A DNA stretch of 27,299 bases, taken from positions 9,370 to 36,668 of the forward strand of contig MU619241.1 of the NCBI GenBank assembly GCA_025201805.1. The letters are read 5' to 3'. The notes under the pieces are model-generated. The model was not told the DNA's origin and ran no database searches. It saw only the letters and a program-made list of their open reading frames with translations. A program made the translations under genes and the position numbers. Of the stretch, positions 13,201-23,400 are shown piece by piece (within the stretch, counting starts at the first letter, position 1; each line of letters begins with the position of its first letter). The DNA comes from Parasitella parasitica. Lineage: Eukaryota > Mucoromycota > Mucoromycetes > Mucorales > Mucoraceae.

Positions 13201-13447
13201 CGACATTGCCAGGATTTTGAAATCGGACGATCGTGTTACTGCGCAGATGATTTTCATTGGCAGCATTCAAGATCAAGCAGAACAGTAAGCATCGTGTAAT
13301 CATCATCTATTCGTATACACTAATTCATTATTATTTTTTTACAGACTCAAAAAGGCGTTAGGAAGCCATGCCCACATATGCACAGAGAACAAGGAACTTC
13401 CCAAGATTATCAAATCACTTTTCTTGTCATCCATGGTTAAAGGATAA
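7219..13447 (+). CDS. VWA8: VWA8-type AAA+ ATPase with C-terminal von Willebrand factor A domain
   Basis: Giant AAA+ ATPase of the VWA8 family, built like midasin/dynein relatives: tandem AAA modules, a long middle region, then a VWA domain. In mammals it is mitochondrial, with ill-defined function. Exons: 7219-7330, 7389-7495, 7555-7596, 7652-7737, 7825-8129, 8205-12256, 12307-12350, 12405-12471, 12537-12673, 12727-13284, 13345-13447. Together they give 5613 nt and 1870 aa with every junction in phase. The first AAA module has LGPPGPLRR (about 95-103), a P-loop lacking GK[ST], as in animal VWA8. The second has an intact GTHKGVGKS (446-454) and Asp514 in Walker B. The third has GNQGVGKN (784-791) and VVDEAD (Asp850/Glu851). 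A Gly-rich linker spans about 1514-1551. The VWA MIDAS DxSxS is present as DLSAS (1687-1691). The N-terminus is basic, then acidic (SDSEDEE), and is not an obvious mitochondrial presequence. The start is the first ATG after a pyrimidine-rich leader. Confidence 0.96.
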
Positions 13448-14276
13448 ATCAATCTATAGAATTATTTAAATAAACATATTATTTCCCCCTGAACCCTGAG
13501 CAACGAGGAATTGACAGCAGATTATATATATCAATATATACGTGCAGTACACATCTTTGTATGACACGACCCAAGGGCCACGCATTCACCTATACACGGT
13601 TGATCCCAGCAGTACTGGTCATATTTTGGCACCGCTTGCCGTCGTTTCTATTGTCAGCTGTATATAGTATCTCTGTCAATTAAGTAATTGTGTGATACTC
13701 GAGTCGATGATTCTTTCCATGCAGCTTAAACATACAAATATTTCATTAAACAACATGGTTCGTCCTACAGCAAACATCAAAATTGATGGCTGATTCCACA
13801 TTGATAAAAATAAAAAAAAAGGGCTTCGTATTTTGATCGAATGATGTGTTCTAGAACTATAGTACCATTATTGATTTATTTCGTTACTATTACTACTACT
13901 AATACGATATAAACATATTTATATATGTATAAAGGAAAGGTTTTCTTTTTGTTTTGTTTTTTTTCTCTTGATAAAGGAAGGCTCGCATAATAAAGAAAAA
14001 AAAAGGGGGAGGGGGATAATTTAACAAAGGCAAAGAGTTACACAGAGAAGGGAAAAAGGGGTGTTTAATTTACAAGTTTGTTGCTGTTGTGATTGTTGTT
14101 ATTGTTGTATATGGAAAGAACGAAAAAGTTACAAGAAAATGAATTTCATAAATGGAAAAAAAAAGGAAGGATGTGGTATTGTAAATACTGTAATGGATAA
14201 ATGTTGGCATGGTGTATATATATAAAAAAAATAAAAAATAAAAATAAAAATATAATCATAAGAAAGGGCAGTGCAA
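13448..14276. other. Convergent 3' intergenic region
   Basis: This 829-bp stretch lies between two convergent genes and should hold both 3' UTRs. The VWA8 side has AATAAA at 13469-13474. The other side, near 14220-14260, is a run of A-rich units (AAAAAT/AAAAAAT on the plus strand). G-poor and A-rich tracts near 13808 and 13998 are low complexity. No open frame with coding character is seen. Confidence 0.6.
13469..13474 (+). terminator. AATAAA poly(A) signal of VWA8
   Basis: A canonical AATAAA hexamer begins 22 nt after the VWA8 stop codon, in an AT-rich context. It is the nearest match on the coding strand. Use as a cleavage signal is inferred from position. Confidence 0.55.
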
Positions 14277-15122
14277 TTATCCAAATGTGCTGACAATGTT
14301 GGCTAAATGCAAAAGACTTGAAAGCGACTTTTGTGAATTGGGAGCCCACTCATGATTCTGCTGTTGTTTTTCTGGCTGTTGCTGAGGCTGTTGGTATTGA
14401 GTGTGATGGTAAGGCTTGTATTGCTGAAGATGATGGTGAGGATGATGCTGCTGGTAGTAGTGAGTTGGTGGTGGCAATGTATGAGCATGATCAAAATAGT
14501 ACATGGAAGGAGGTGGAGAGCAAGACGATGCAGAAGAAGACAAAGATGAGCAGCTAGAAGATGTCGAGAGAGCACGACGAGGTCTGTTTACTACTGGCTT
14601 TTGCTGGTCGACCATCATCATCGACAAATTGGCTGGCGGATAGGGCAGGCTAGGCATAGTAACAGATCTTCTAGGTCTTGTCATCAGGGGTTGGAAGGAC
14701 ATGTGATCTTCTGCACCGTGGAGTGAGTGGCAATACAGCTGAGGTGATTCCGTCTTCTTGTCCTGCTGCTGCTGCTGACGAAGGTGCTGGCGGCGCAATT
14801 TTTGAGAGAGATGCGTGCGATAGTGCTGCATCATGTTGTCTTGGCGAGAGAATCGACTGGGACAGCCAGGATGCAGACAATGAAAATTCTTTTCACCAGT
14901 GTGGATGCGGTTGTGTCTGGCTAAATGGCCACTGGTGGTGAAGCTTTTGTTGCATCCAGGCTCAGTGCAGTGATATTTTCTTTTGGGTTGGACAGGCAAT
15001 GTCATTGCCGTTGTTAATTTGGTTACTTTGAATGATACTTCTGACTGAGTACAGGATGGCGATTCGTTTAAAAGACTGAATGTTTTGCCGCTGGCATTTT
15101 TGATTGATAAAGTTGAATCCAT
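14277..15122 (-). CDS. C2H2 zinc-finger transcription factor, Nrg1-like
   Basis: Single-exon protein of 281 aa with two adjacent C2H2 fingers. Finger 1 is at 50-74 (Cys52, Cys57, His70, His74; FTTSGHLARHNRIH) and finger 2 at 80-104 (Cys82, Cys87, His100, His104; FSRQDNMMQHYRTH), joined by a TGEKN linker. The finger helices match the Nrg1/Nrg2 class of fungal repressors, which bind CCCT-type sites and control glucose, stress and filamentation genes (family knowledge). The target here is inferred only. The rest is disordered: a Gln run (about 117-121), a Ser-rich stretch and a His/Tyr/Gln-rich region (about 215-260). The protein ends with a hydrophobic SLSSLLHLANIVSTFG, which could be a corepressor-binding motif. 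The start is the first ATG, 69 nt below a TATA box. Open frames on the opposite strand are compositional shadows of the Gln/His/Ser codons. The gene is convergent with VWA8. Confidence 0.88.
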   Translation of the reverse strand: MDSTLSIKNASGKTFSLLNESPSCTQSEVSFKVTKLTTAMTLPVQPKRKYHCTEPGCNKSFTTSGHLARHNRIHTGEKNFHCLHPGCPSRFSRQDNMMQHYRTHLSQKLRRQHLRQQQQQDKKTESPQLYCHSLHGAEDHMSFQPLMTRPRRSVTMPSLPYPPANLSMMMVDQQKPVVNRPRRALSTSSSCSSLSSSASSCSPPPSMYYFDHAHTLPPPTHYYQQHHPHHHLQQYKPYHHTQYQQPQQQPEKQQQNHEWAPNSQKSLSSLLHLANIVSTFG

Positions 15123-15190
15123 GATTGAGAGAAAAGAGTTTGTTAAAGAAGAAAGTAAAAAGGGTAAAAAAAAGCGCTAGAGAGCAACTA

Positions 15191-15198
15191 TATTTATA
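15191..15198 (-). promoter_or_regulatory. TATA box of the C2H2 regulator gene
   Basis: TATAAATA on the minus strand, with its downstream end 69 nt upstream of the ATG at 15122. The spacing and consensus fit a core promoter for a short-leader fungal gene. No upstream activator site is claimed. Confidence 0.5.
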
Positions 15199-15331
15199 CT
15201 TGAATCAAGGTGGCTCAACGTTAGTTTAAAATTTGATTGTGTATATTTTTACGCACTGATTAAAAAACAACGTGGGCCTGGATTTCTTTTTGCTTATGAT
15301 GCACAAGTAAAAAGTTGTTCGCCCTGCATGA

Positions 15332-15332
<1 letters not shown>

Positions 15333-15369
<37 letters not shown>
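15333..15369. repeat. Poly(A) tract, 37 nt
   Basis: Uninterrupted run of 37 A on the plus strand. It could be the tail of an old retroposed copy or a simple slippage tract. No identifiable retroelement body lies directly upstream, so slippage is the simpler reading. Its length may be affected by assembly or sequencing error. Confidence 0.9.
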
Positions 15370-15371
<2 letters not shown>

Positions 15372-15440
15372 AAAAAACGTGCTTGTTTATAACAAACGTG
15401 AATATAGTATAGTATCAAGCCTCTCTTTTGCTCGTAGTTA

Positions 15441-15472
15441 CTCTCTCTCTCTCTCTGTCTCTCACTCTCTCA
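15441..15472. repeat. CT-rich microsatellite
   Basis: Imperfect (CT)n tract interrupted by GTCT and CACT units. Simple sequence, no gene. Confidence 0.9.
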
Positions 15473-16804
15473 CTTGTTCTCTGCCTGTTGCCATCTCCTT
15501 AAATTATTTATATCAGAAAGCTCCCCTTTTAATATTATACAACTATGCTACGCTATCACTCCTTTTTCTATCATCTTAATTAAACGAATCATATTTCATG
15601 ATCTGCCAAGAAACCACGTAAATGTAGGCTATTAAAGCAGAAAAGAATAAAATATTTTACTTGGCAAAAACAGAATGATATTTACCGAGACGGTATGCTC
15701 TTTGCCACTTGCAAATGTAGTGTATATATAGAAAAATATGCAAACTATCATTGGTCACTTGTAGGTCTGCTATAGGAGTTAGAGATATATTTATAGTATG
15801 TATTGTGTATGATTGTATAAATATACAATTCGAATCTGGCCCACGTATTGTATAAATATCAGTCAAGTTTAGGCGTCGTTAAAACCATTTATCAGAATGA
15901 TATTCACCAGGCATGACAACATATTACAGGTATTTCAGACAAATGATTGAATCAATGTGTACTTCTAAATTTGAAACGTCAAAGCGCCGGCGCCTATTGC
16001 CATTGTAGGCGATAGATCCCAATCAAGACTCTTCCATCTTGCTCACGATGATCAATATACATTAGCATGTCGAAATTGACAACACCTTGATACGATGCGA
16101 GCCCAGTTGTAAGAGATGGGGTCCCAGCATTAAATCAAGGGTTTTAATAGCAAGTAAATTAAAAGGATCTACATGATTAATAAAAATCAACATGATCCTT
16201 CTACTTGGACAATGGCTCCATCACCATGAAAACATACACAATCTCTTTTTGAATGAGGACAACGAATGATCCGTGGTTTCCACATTTGTATATATTCCCT
16301 GGTGGCTATTTTGTTATTGTTACAAATATTTTATAAATATAGCCTGATCCCTCCTTCCTCCCTCTTCCCTTTACCCCCCTTAAAATATGCATTAGGCTAC
16401 TGGAGTCTCCTTAAAAAACTATAAAATGCCACGTTTTTTGCTCTTGTTATACAAAAACGACACAACATCCTGATGTTGTATCGTATAATTACAAAATAAA
16501 CAGGGACCCTCTTTGTGTTCATGTAATATAAATAAACGTAAGAACGCTAATGAACGCACAAACATGTAAATAAAGGAGTGATGCATTAAAGACATTTCGT
16601 AAAACCGCGATTACATGATTTACCGATTTCTTGTGTATCGGGCCGAATCTATATTGTGATACAGCACGTCTGAGTGATATGGATGCTGATGTTGTTGTCA
16701 ATAGCCATCGTAACAATATCATACGATACCTTCTTATTGACATCGCTTGCAAATATAGTAATATACCACTACTGTTTGTTTGCTTCTGATTTGCCAAGAC
16801 ATAC

Positions 16805-16830
16805 TTTTTTTTTTTTTTTTTTTTTTTTTT
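16805..16830. repeat. Poly(T) tract, 26 nt
   Basis: Uninterrupted run of 26 T on the plus strand within gene-poor DNA. No element boundary is visible around it. Confidence 0.9.
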
Positions 16831-17999
16831 CACACAACTGCTATTGACATGACAATCTCTCCCTGTCTCACTTTTAAGTGGTATCATCTGCATCATTCGA
16901 TACAAATCATTTTATCTTTGATGGTATGCGTATAAAAATACAATACTGCAGCACTTTCTTGATCTTCTGCATGAAATTGTCACACGGTACCAAATTATGT
17001 ATGTGTGTGCATGGATTTGTATGCCAAAATCTTAGGATTTTATTCCTTTTATGCACCGTGGAACAAAAGAGAATCATACAAGGTGTGATCATCCAAATGA
17101 GGGTGCAAGATATGATACGAATGTGACACTTTGATTGTCTGCTTCAGCTTGAGGTTCTCGTCTATTTTCAATAGTTTTGGTCATATTGTACACTGTAATT
17201 TATCTTTTCTAGTCATCACACTGCATAAAAAGGGAGATTAGTCAACCATAACTTGATAATCGGTTTCAAGAAAATCGTTTCCGTTACAGTATATATTCAC
17301 GTTCATTTAATAGCCTCATTATGTATATGTGTAAGTAATATATGACAGCGAAAACACAGAGCAATATTATATCAAACCGTTCCTGAACAATGTCAAAAAT
17401 ATAAAATAATGAAAAGCTTAGCATTGTCTGATTGCGCATGCATTAAGAATTACTGCACGGGTCTATTTTCACATATGTTGTGCGGCGATACTACATAAAG
17501 TAGCCTTGACCTAATTTACAATGCTGCGCCATTTAAGTGCTGATTTAGAGTGGGTATATGTAGTTGTACATTATAAGCATTTTCAGCTATCATGATCGTT
17601 GGCAACAGAGCACATATTGTGTTACATTCATGTAAATGACTGGTCATTTGCACACCTATGTTGGCTCATTTCTCATTCACTATATTTCCGCTTCCATATT
17701 ATAATAGTGCATCTCGGTTTTCAGTCAAACTTTATCCATTGTGCAGGCACATTCGAATCTAACATGACGCACTCTGAACTTATTCTGGTTTCCTCCTATT
17801 GCGTCTCATGCGCGGCACATCAAGAAATTGGTCTATTTTTACAGTATAAAACGAAATCATACTTGAAGTTTTACATTGTCGATCTTTAGAGATAATCCAA
17901 ATTGATGACAGGCTGTTTATAAACGCAAATAATAATTATATCTTTGTTTTGATGGTGATTTGAGTTTTTCAATACGATCTCGTCACTCGTGGAGATGGT

Positions 18000-18246
18000 C
18001 CCAGTCTTTCCTTGAAATTGACGCGCTCCTCCTTACTCTGATCCCTCTCGCTTGAGATCTATGGCTTGATCTTGTTGCGCGGCGTCTCTGGTAAGAAACT
18101 TATTGCTTCCCTATCTTGGTGCCGAGATGTGAATGAGCCTTATCAACCCCATAGGCTTTTGTGATACGCTTCGGTATGGGCTTGGCACCCTGGAGAACTG
18201 TTGCCGCGAACCTCCTCCAGGGAATACCCAGGCTTCCGAGTCAAGC
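18000..18246 (+). ncRNA. Candidate structured RNA (or old repeat), family unknown
   Basis: A block visibly richer in G+C than its surroundings, with nested complementary arms: GCTTGA 18050-18055 with TCAAGC 18241-18246; GGTGCC 18118-18123 with GGCACC 18184-18189; CCCATA 18148-18153 with TATGGG 18175-18180; CCCTGGAG 18188-18195 with CTCCAGGG 18215-18222. The last arm starts where the second helix closes, so the two could stack. On the plus strand a TATAAA lies at 17918-17923 and an 18-nt T-run at 18299-18316, which would fit a Pol III-type unit. It matches none of U1-U6, U3, SRP, RNase P/MRP, 5S or 7SK as far as I can judge. On the minus strand, frames broken by stops also read in a protein-like way (for example GAKPIPKRITKAYGVDKAH), so a dead coding repeat is the main alternative. 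Confidence 0.35.
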
Positions 18247-18298
18247 TACTATATATTAACACGGTATTATTCAATGATTTTCTTCCATATTCTCTAAT

Positions 18299-18316
18299 TT
18301 TTTTTTTTTTTTTTTT
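18299..18316 (+). terminator. T-run, possible Pol III terminator or simple tract
   Basis: Eighteen T in a row on the plus strand, 53 nt after the last arm of the structured block. T-runs also occur elsewhere in this window without any gene, so the link is weak. Confidence 0.25.
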
Positions 18317-19094
18317 AAATGAGTTTTATTTGTTGCACGTAAAGATGGACTTACAGACCATCAGAAGCGGTGCTCAACAATGTGAAAATATGGATAAGGG
18401 TAACTATACGGAAAAGAAAAGGATAAAATAAATCTAAGATAATAGCGCGAGGAGAAGAGGGAAAAGAATATAAAATGCATCTAAAACTGTGTCAATTACA
18501 CAGAAGATGAAAACAGAACATCTTCTGATTGCATTTTAAGAACTGAGTAGCGGAAGGATTTATTTTCCTTTTTGCTCCTGCTCCGATCCCGACCCAAGAT
18601 TGTCTTATTATTCCCTTCGCCACTGTAGAGGTACAGTGGTAGTACTTGATAAGATGTTTTGACATTTTCATGTTTTAAAGGATTTTGTTTTTATACTTTG
18701 TTTAACAACATCAAAGAATTGGACAAAAGCAATTTAGTAAAAATCAATAAACTAGTTCGGTGGGGGGGGGATGTTCCTTACCTCATGGAAAACTGTGAAA
18801 AAATCACTGAAAATTTTCAACTTTCAAAATGCGATGTGATAATGTAGCAGAATCTTTCCAGCAATCAAGAGAGATGGTTTAGTATACCTGTAAGCCTCAA
18901 AGAACAGCAAAGATAAGTGTAATACACCTTTTTAGTGGTCTTCACATGCTAATGTTCATCATGTCAATGACGTTTAGCATACATACTCTAATATGTAGCA
19001 GTTAGATGTCGAGAGAAAATCAACGCCTTTTAATTTATTTATATGATATATGCAAGAAAAATGTGAGAGGGATATACGATATATGTTGTAAATA
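18317..19094. other. Intergenic, 3' side of the Rax2-like gene
   Basis: No supported gene. The right end holds the 3' UTR of the minus-strand Rax2-like gene. A G8 run sits near 18764. A 62-codon plus-strand frame at 18659-18847 has no motif and is not called. Confidence 0.55.
19034..19039 (-). terminator. AATAAA poly(A) signal of the Rax2-like gene
   Basis: AATAAA on the minus strand about 56 nt beyond the stop codon at 19095, in an AT-rich stretch. Position fits a 3' cleavage signal. Confidence 0.5.
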
Positions 19095-22000
19095 TTAGTT
19101 GGGTTTGGATTTTGTTACATAATTACTAGGAAATAATCCAGAGACTGGGTTGCCAGCGCCGTCATCTTTATAACCCATCCACCAAACATTATCACTTGTA
19201 TCAGTGACAACGATAGGTGTTTTTGCTTCAAATGCTAGCTCGCCAAACTCTTTGGCATCAAAAGGATATCTGGCGTAGAACACTTTGGGCGAATCTTCAG
19301 TAGCAGCTACTGATTTCTCATTGTTTTCTAAAGCATGTGCCATGAGAGTAGCGAACGGTAATCCCAAGCCCGAGGAAAACCCGCTTGAATGTCTGTATCT
19401 GGCTGTCGCTGTATCAGACATGTCCATGCTTGTTTGTCCTCGCTGAGGTGAGCCGTTAGCAGAATCTAAAGCAGTAGAGTATCCAGTAGTTTTCGTGTCT
19501 GCTTGCTTGTTCATGTTTGATGCGCTTGCTGCAGTGTCCATAGAAGCCCCGGGGGCAGCAGCAGCAGCAGCGTCATTGGCGTCTAAATTGGCAGCATCCA
19601 CCATGGCAAGTAAACTAGTCGGCCTATATTTGGGCTTCCACTCCTTTATAGGATTGGCATAGTACTTGTGAGGATTGTTACGACGCTTCAGGAATAGATA
19701 TACAAATGCACAAGCTACGAGCAGGAAGAGGATACCGAGTGATATAGCAATTGAAATTAATATGACAGCTGGCACGGACAGGTAACGTCGGTTCTTGTAA
19801 GAAGCATTGCAGCAATCTGAAGCAGTAAATATTTGATCGACACGCCCCGCTGCACCAACGTTTGTAGCACTGAGCAGATAGGGATGCCAAGCAGTACCAT
19901 CAAACAGGGCAGCGCTGCAGCTCGTGTTGGAGTTTGGCAGTACAAGGTGGCCAGCAGCCATCAGCATGGATTGAGAGTCTGCAGGGTAGCGAGAAACGGA
20001 ACGAGCCGAAGCGGGCTCGATGGGCATCCATAAAAGTTGGTTAATGACTGAAGACGCACCAAGGTTAGCCTCAACTGCAGAAAAGACTTGGCCATCCCAC
20101 ATTGCAACGTAAGTGGCATTGTTCCTTGTTCCTGAGATTATAAATCGGTTGTTGTTGTCATATAGTAAAGATGTGGGCAAAGGGAATCGATCGTCTGGTG
20201 GAGCCGCATTCCAAACAGCCATGCTAGACGATGTGTCAATGCTAGCTAGCGGTGTGCGGGCGCTTTGATTGATCGTCAGGTCGCCAACCACTGTAAGCAT
20301 TCGGCTGTTACTGTCTAGATACATATCGTTGACAGCGCCTGAAACGCCCTGGTTGGGCTGTGTCCATTGTCTAGTGTCTACAGAAAGTATGCAAATGCCA
20401 TCGCAATTCAACATACCAGCAAAAGAGAAATGGCCACCCACGTAGATTGACTTTGCGTCGCCTTGAGGATAGATGGCATTGACGAGGCCAGGCTGGTGGT
20501 TGCTGTCAAACACGCCAGCTATTGCTTGCATTGTTTGGCTCTCAAGATTGTAAAAAGCAATACTAGTCGCTGTCATGTTGTCTGCTGCAGTACCATTGAA
20601 TTTCCCACCTATAAACAGGTTGTCTTGCACGACTGAGAGAGTAGTGATGTGTCCTTGTACGTGCTGTAATAGTCCCTGCCATGCTTTATTGCGATATATG
20701 ACAAGCGGATAGCTGGTGTTGTTGATGCTGAATGCGCCTGCCAATATGACACATGTTTCGGTGTGTGATCTCCAAAAAGCCCCTGTGTGTACCACGGCAT
20801 TGGGGTCAATCTCTGTGATTGGCGACATCACGCTGTTGCTGGCTAACGATGCCATGTTGCTGGCACGATACGATTGTGCATTTCGAATTGCGCCGAGGTA
20901 GAGTGTTGCAGTGTCTGAAAACTGGACTTGGTTAGTGACACGACCAAGGATGTATGAGGTAGGTGCAACCCAGGATTGCGTGGATGGGTCCCATTCAGCG
21001 TTATTATAGAGTCCTGCGCCACTCGTGGTCGAGTTAAATGAGCCAGATAAATGAATGTGCTGATCTCTAGTGGCATACAGGGCGTTTACATGGCCATTCA
21101 CTCCCTTTTTTTTTTTTATTCATTTTTGTGAGCGAGACGAAATTGAATTATGAGCTGTGCTTACCTGATTCATTGCAGACCACGTATGCGATTGCGTATT
21201 GTAGATGGCAACATGGTTCAAAGTGTTGTCAACCTGAGGGACCGCAGTGTTGTTGAAGGCGCCGGCTACGATCAAATCTAAATAGCGAGGGATTAATATC
21301 CTTACATGTGGTGATCACGAAGCAAGGTTTACCTGAATTATTGGCCAGCAGTAAGCTGTAGACGGCACCGTTGACGCCGCCTTGTGTCAAAGGTGCAAAA
21401 GCACTGCTGCCAAAATCATACGCCACAATGTTGCTGAATGCTGTTGTGTTGATCATATTGAACTGCCCGCCAATGTACAGTGTGTTTTCAACTGATTTTA
21501 GACTGTGCACAACGGAGCCCACGGGCAACTGCTCTGCCAGAGCGGTCCATGTATTGTTGCTAGGATAATAGTTCAAAACGCTGGACAGCATGGCGCCGGC
21601 AGAATTTTTGACAAATTCAAGCGAAGTGCCCATGATGGTGATATTGGATAAAGAAGATGTTGTTGCAGACGGGTCGACTTTCATGACGATGGAAGGCTGG
21701 AACGTGCTAGATGAGGCTGATACTGGTCCTGTGTAGATCAATGTGCGTTCATCAGACATGATATTCTGGTCTAGTGCATACGTCGTGGTGTTGCCGGGCG
21801 TCAATTCGATCGTCAGTTGCATCAGCACGCGCTGATCACAGGTGGCTGTGCCTACACATCCAGGGGTGGTGGCATAAATCTTATAGACGCCTTGAGCAGG
21901 TATGTAGGGTTTGTAAGTAGCAGAAACATCGGTTGTATGCAGCTCTGTTGCAGGCACGACAGAGACCAGAAATGTCTGGTAAATACCCCAGGCGTACTTT

Positions 22001-23282
22001 TTTGTCCAGGTGCCAGTTGTAGACACTGCCGAGGAGGAAGGTGCACTATCGCCAATAGCGTCAGCAGTAGCAGCCGCGCAAGGGGAGCTTGTTACTGAGC
22101 TGTTTGTAACGACATTTGGCTGCAACGTTCCATCAGAGTGGAAGATGCTGACACCACCCAGCCCACCAGCAGCACCGTACCATGTGTCGATGCTGATTCT
22201 AACCCCACTCGTGGAGGCCGTATTCACTACAGTAAAGTCCTGAAAAGACACATTTGGGTCACTGGACAGCGAGCATTCCTCTGAACAAGTTACAATCTGG
22301 TTTGTAACTGGATCTAGGTACGACAGAGTAAAATACTGATTTGAGCCGAGAGAAATGATGCTATTTTTTTACAGGTTAGCTTTTTTTATGACTGGATACA
22401 AATTCAACGACTTTTTACTTGCTTGAATGTGTTTGTGTTCTTTCCGTCTGCTGAATGCACGTTTGACAGTCGGAACATGGACGGCTGGATAGGGAATACA
22501 AACTGAGCCTGCCAGTAACCAGTGTTGCCGTCTTGCAACAGCCAAGGTGCTTGGTTGCAAATAACGCTTCTCGGATCAGAGCTGGCAAGGCCGTTGCCGC
22601 TGGAGATAGTAACTGATGAGTCCATGTTGACCATCTGCGTTGTCCACGAAGAGTTTGCATTGGCGTACTGTCCGTCTCCCGTAGAGTCAAACTGGCCGCC
22701 AAAGATGATTGAGTTTTGCTGGGTGTTGTTAATGATCGAATAGACTGGGCCATTAAAGCCTTTCCATGGCAAAGGAGACCATTGATTATTAGCATATGAT
22801 GCAGCATGACCCGAATACTGCGAGACGTTGGCATTTATTGGCGCCATGAAATCGCCACCCACATATATTGCGTCTGCAGTGCAGTAGATGGATCTTACAG
22901 CGCCGTCCAAGCCTTGACCTAATGTCGAGAACTGACGTGATTGACTGCTGAACCGAGCAATGTGGTTGTATATTGTCTCGTTGATCGTAATAAAGTTGCC
23001 AGCCAAGATAAACTCGCTATCAGTCAGTTGGCAATACGTCTCGATTGATCCATTTATAGTGGCGAATGATTTAAATATGGCAGTGTTGTCTATAATTTCA
23101 GACAGAATGATTGAGCTGCTATACAGCGTTTCAAACTGACTTGGTTCCTTGTATGGTGATAGACCAGCATAGTCACCAGCGAATCCCAACTGTCCTCCCA
23201 CTAAATCGAGCTGAATTTCAGGCAATAAATTATCGGCCACAACTGCGACTATGAAATAAAGGCACCATAGTTTCAACACCAT
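19095..23282 (-). CDS. RAX2: Rax2-type cell-polarity marker with a C-terminal SH3 domain
   Basis: Large single-pass membrane protein of the Rax2 family, a cortical landmark for bud-site choice in yeast and for hyphal growth direction (family knowledge). Exons on the minus strand: 23282-22423, 22360-21333, 21277-21165, 21104-19095, giving 4011 nt and 1336 aa. The ATG at 23282 starts a short signal peptide (MVLKLWCLYFIVAVVA). The ectodomain has repeated propeller-like blades (IYVGGDF, IIFGGQF, LYIGGQF, LIVAGAF, IYVGGHF), many N-glycosylation sequons, and Rax2 blocks such as FTLSYLDP, VSFQDF and TWYGAAGGLGG. One transmembrane helix spans about 1110-1139 and is followed by KRRN. The cytoplasmic tail of about 197 aa has an Ala run and ends in an SH3 domain at about 1277-1336 (ARYPFDA, VWWMGY, GLFPSNYV). 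Yeast Rax2 has only a short tail. Intron 1 (22422-22361) needs a GC donor (GCAAGT) to keep phase; the other introns are GT-AG. Identity is firm; the GC-AG junction is inferred. Confidence 0.93.
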
Positions 23283-23400
23283 GACCTTTTTTAATGTATA
23301 ATCTATCAAGCGAGATGTGGAAATAAAAGAGTTTAAAGAAAGAAAAAAGAAAAAAGAAATGGAAAGCAGGGAGAAGAAAGGAAGGAGAAGGGGTACTTTG
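23283..23400 (-). promoter_or_regulatory. Pyrimidine-rich leader/promoter of the Rax2-like gene
   Basis: Read on the minus strand, the roughly 65 nt at 23394-23327 upstream of the ATG are almost pure C/T. Such tracts are common just upstream of fungal start codons and often mark transcription starts. No TATA box is obvious. Confidence 0.4.

Larger units (their letters stand above)
15123..17989. other. Gene-poor region with low-complexity tracts
   Basis: Apart from the promoter of the zinc-finger gene at its left edge, I find no supported protein or RNA gene. Short open stretches on the minus strand around 15994-16330 look somewhat protein-like but are broken by stops and frame changes, and no splice model joins them. 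A near-palindrome at about 16161-16200 (GATCCTT arms) lies inside that stretch. The remaining frames are AT-rich and lack motifs. Homopolymer and CT tracts are listed separately. Confidence 0.5.

Noticed and set aside
14318-14557. Plus-strand ORF rich in Glu, Val and Ala opposite the zinc-finger gene
   Set aside because: It mirrors the Gln/His/Ser codon runs of the real gene on the other strand and is compositional only.
15994-16330. Minus-strand protein-like pieces in several frames, one with a short ATG frame at 16285
   Set aside because: Stops and frame changes lie between the pieces, no splice model joins them, and no family is recognised. At most a decayed remnant.
16519-16905. 128-codon minus-strand ORF containing a poly-Lys run
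   Set aside because: It reads through the 26-nt T tract at 16805-16830 and lacks any motif. The length comes from low-complexity sequence.
18000-18246. 5S rRNA, SRP RNA, RNase P/MRP, U3 or spliceosomal snRNA at the structured block
   Set aside because: None of the diagnostic conserved boxes of these RNAs is present in either orientation, although short chance similarities occur.
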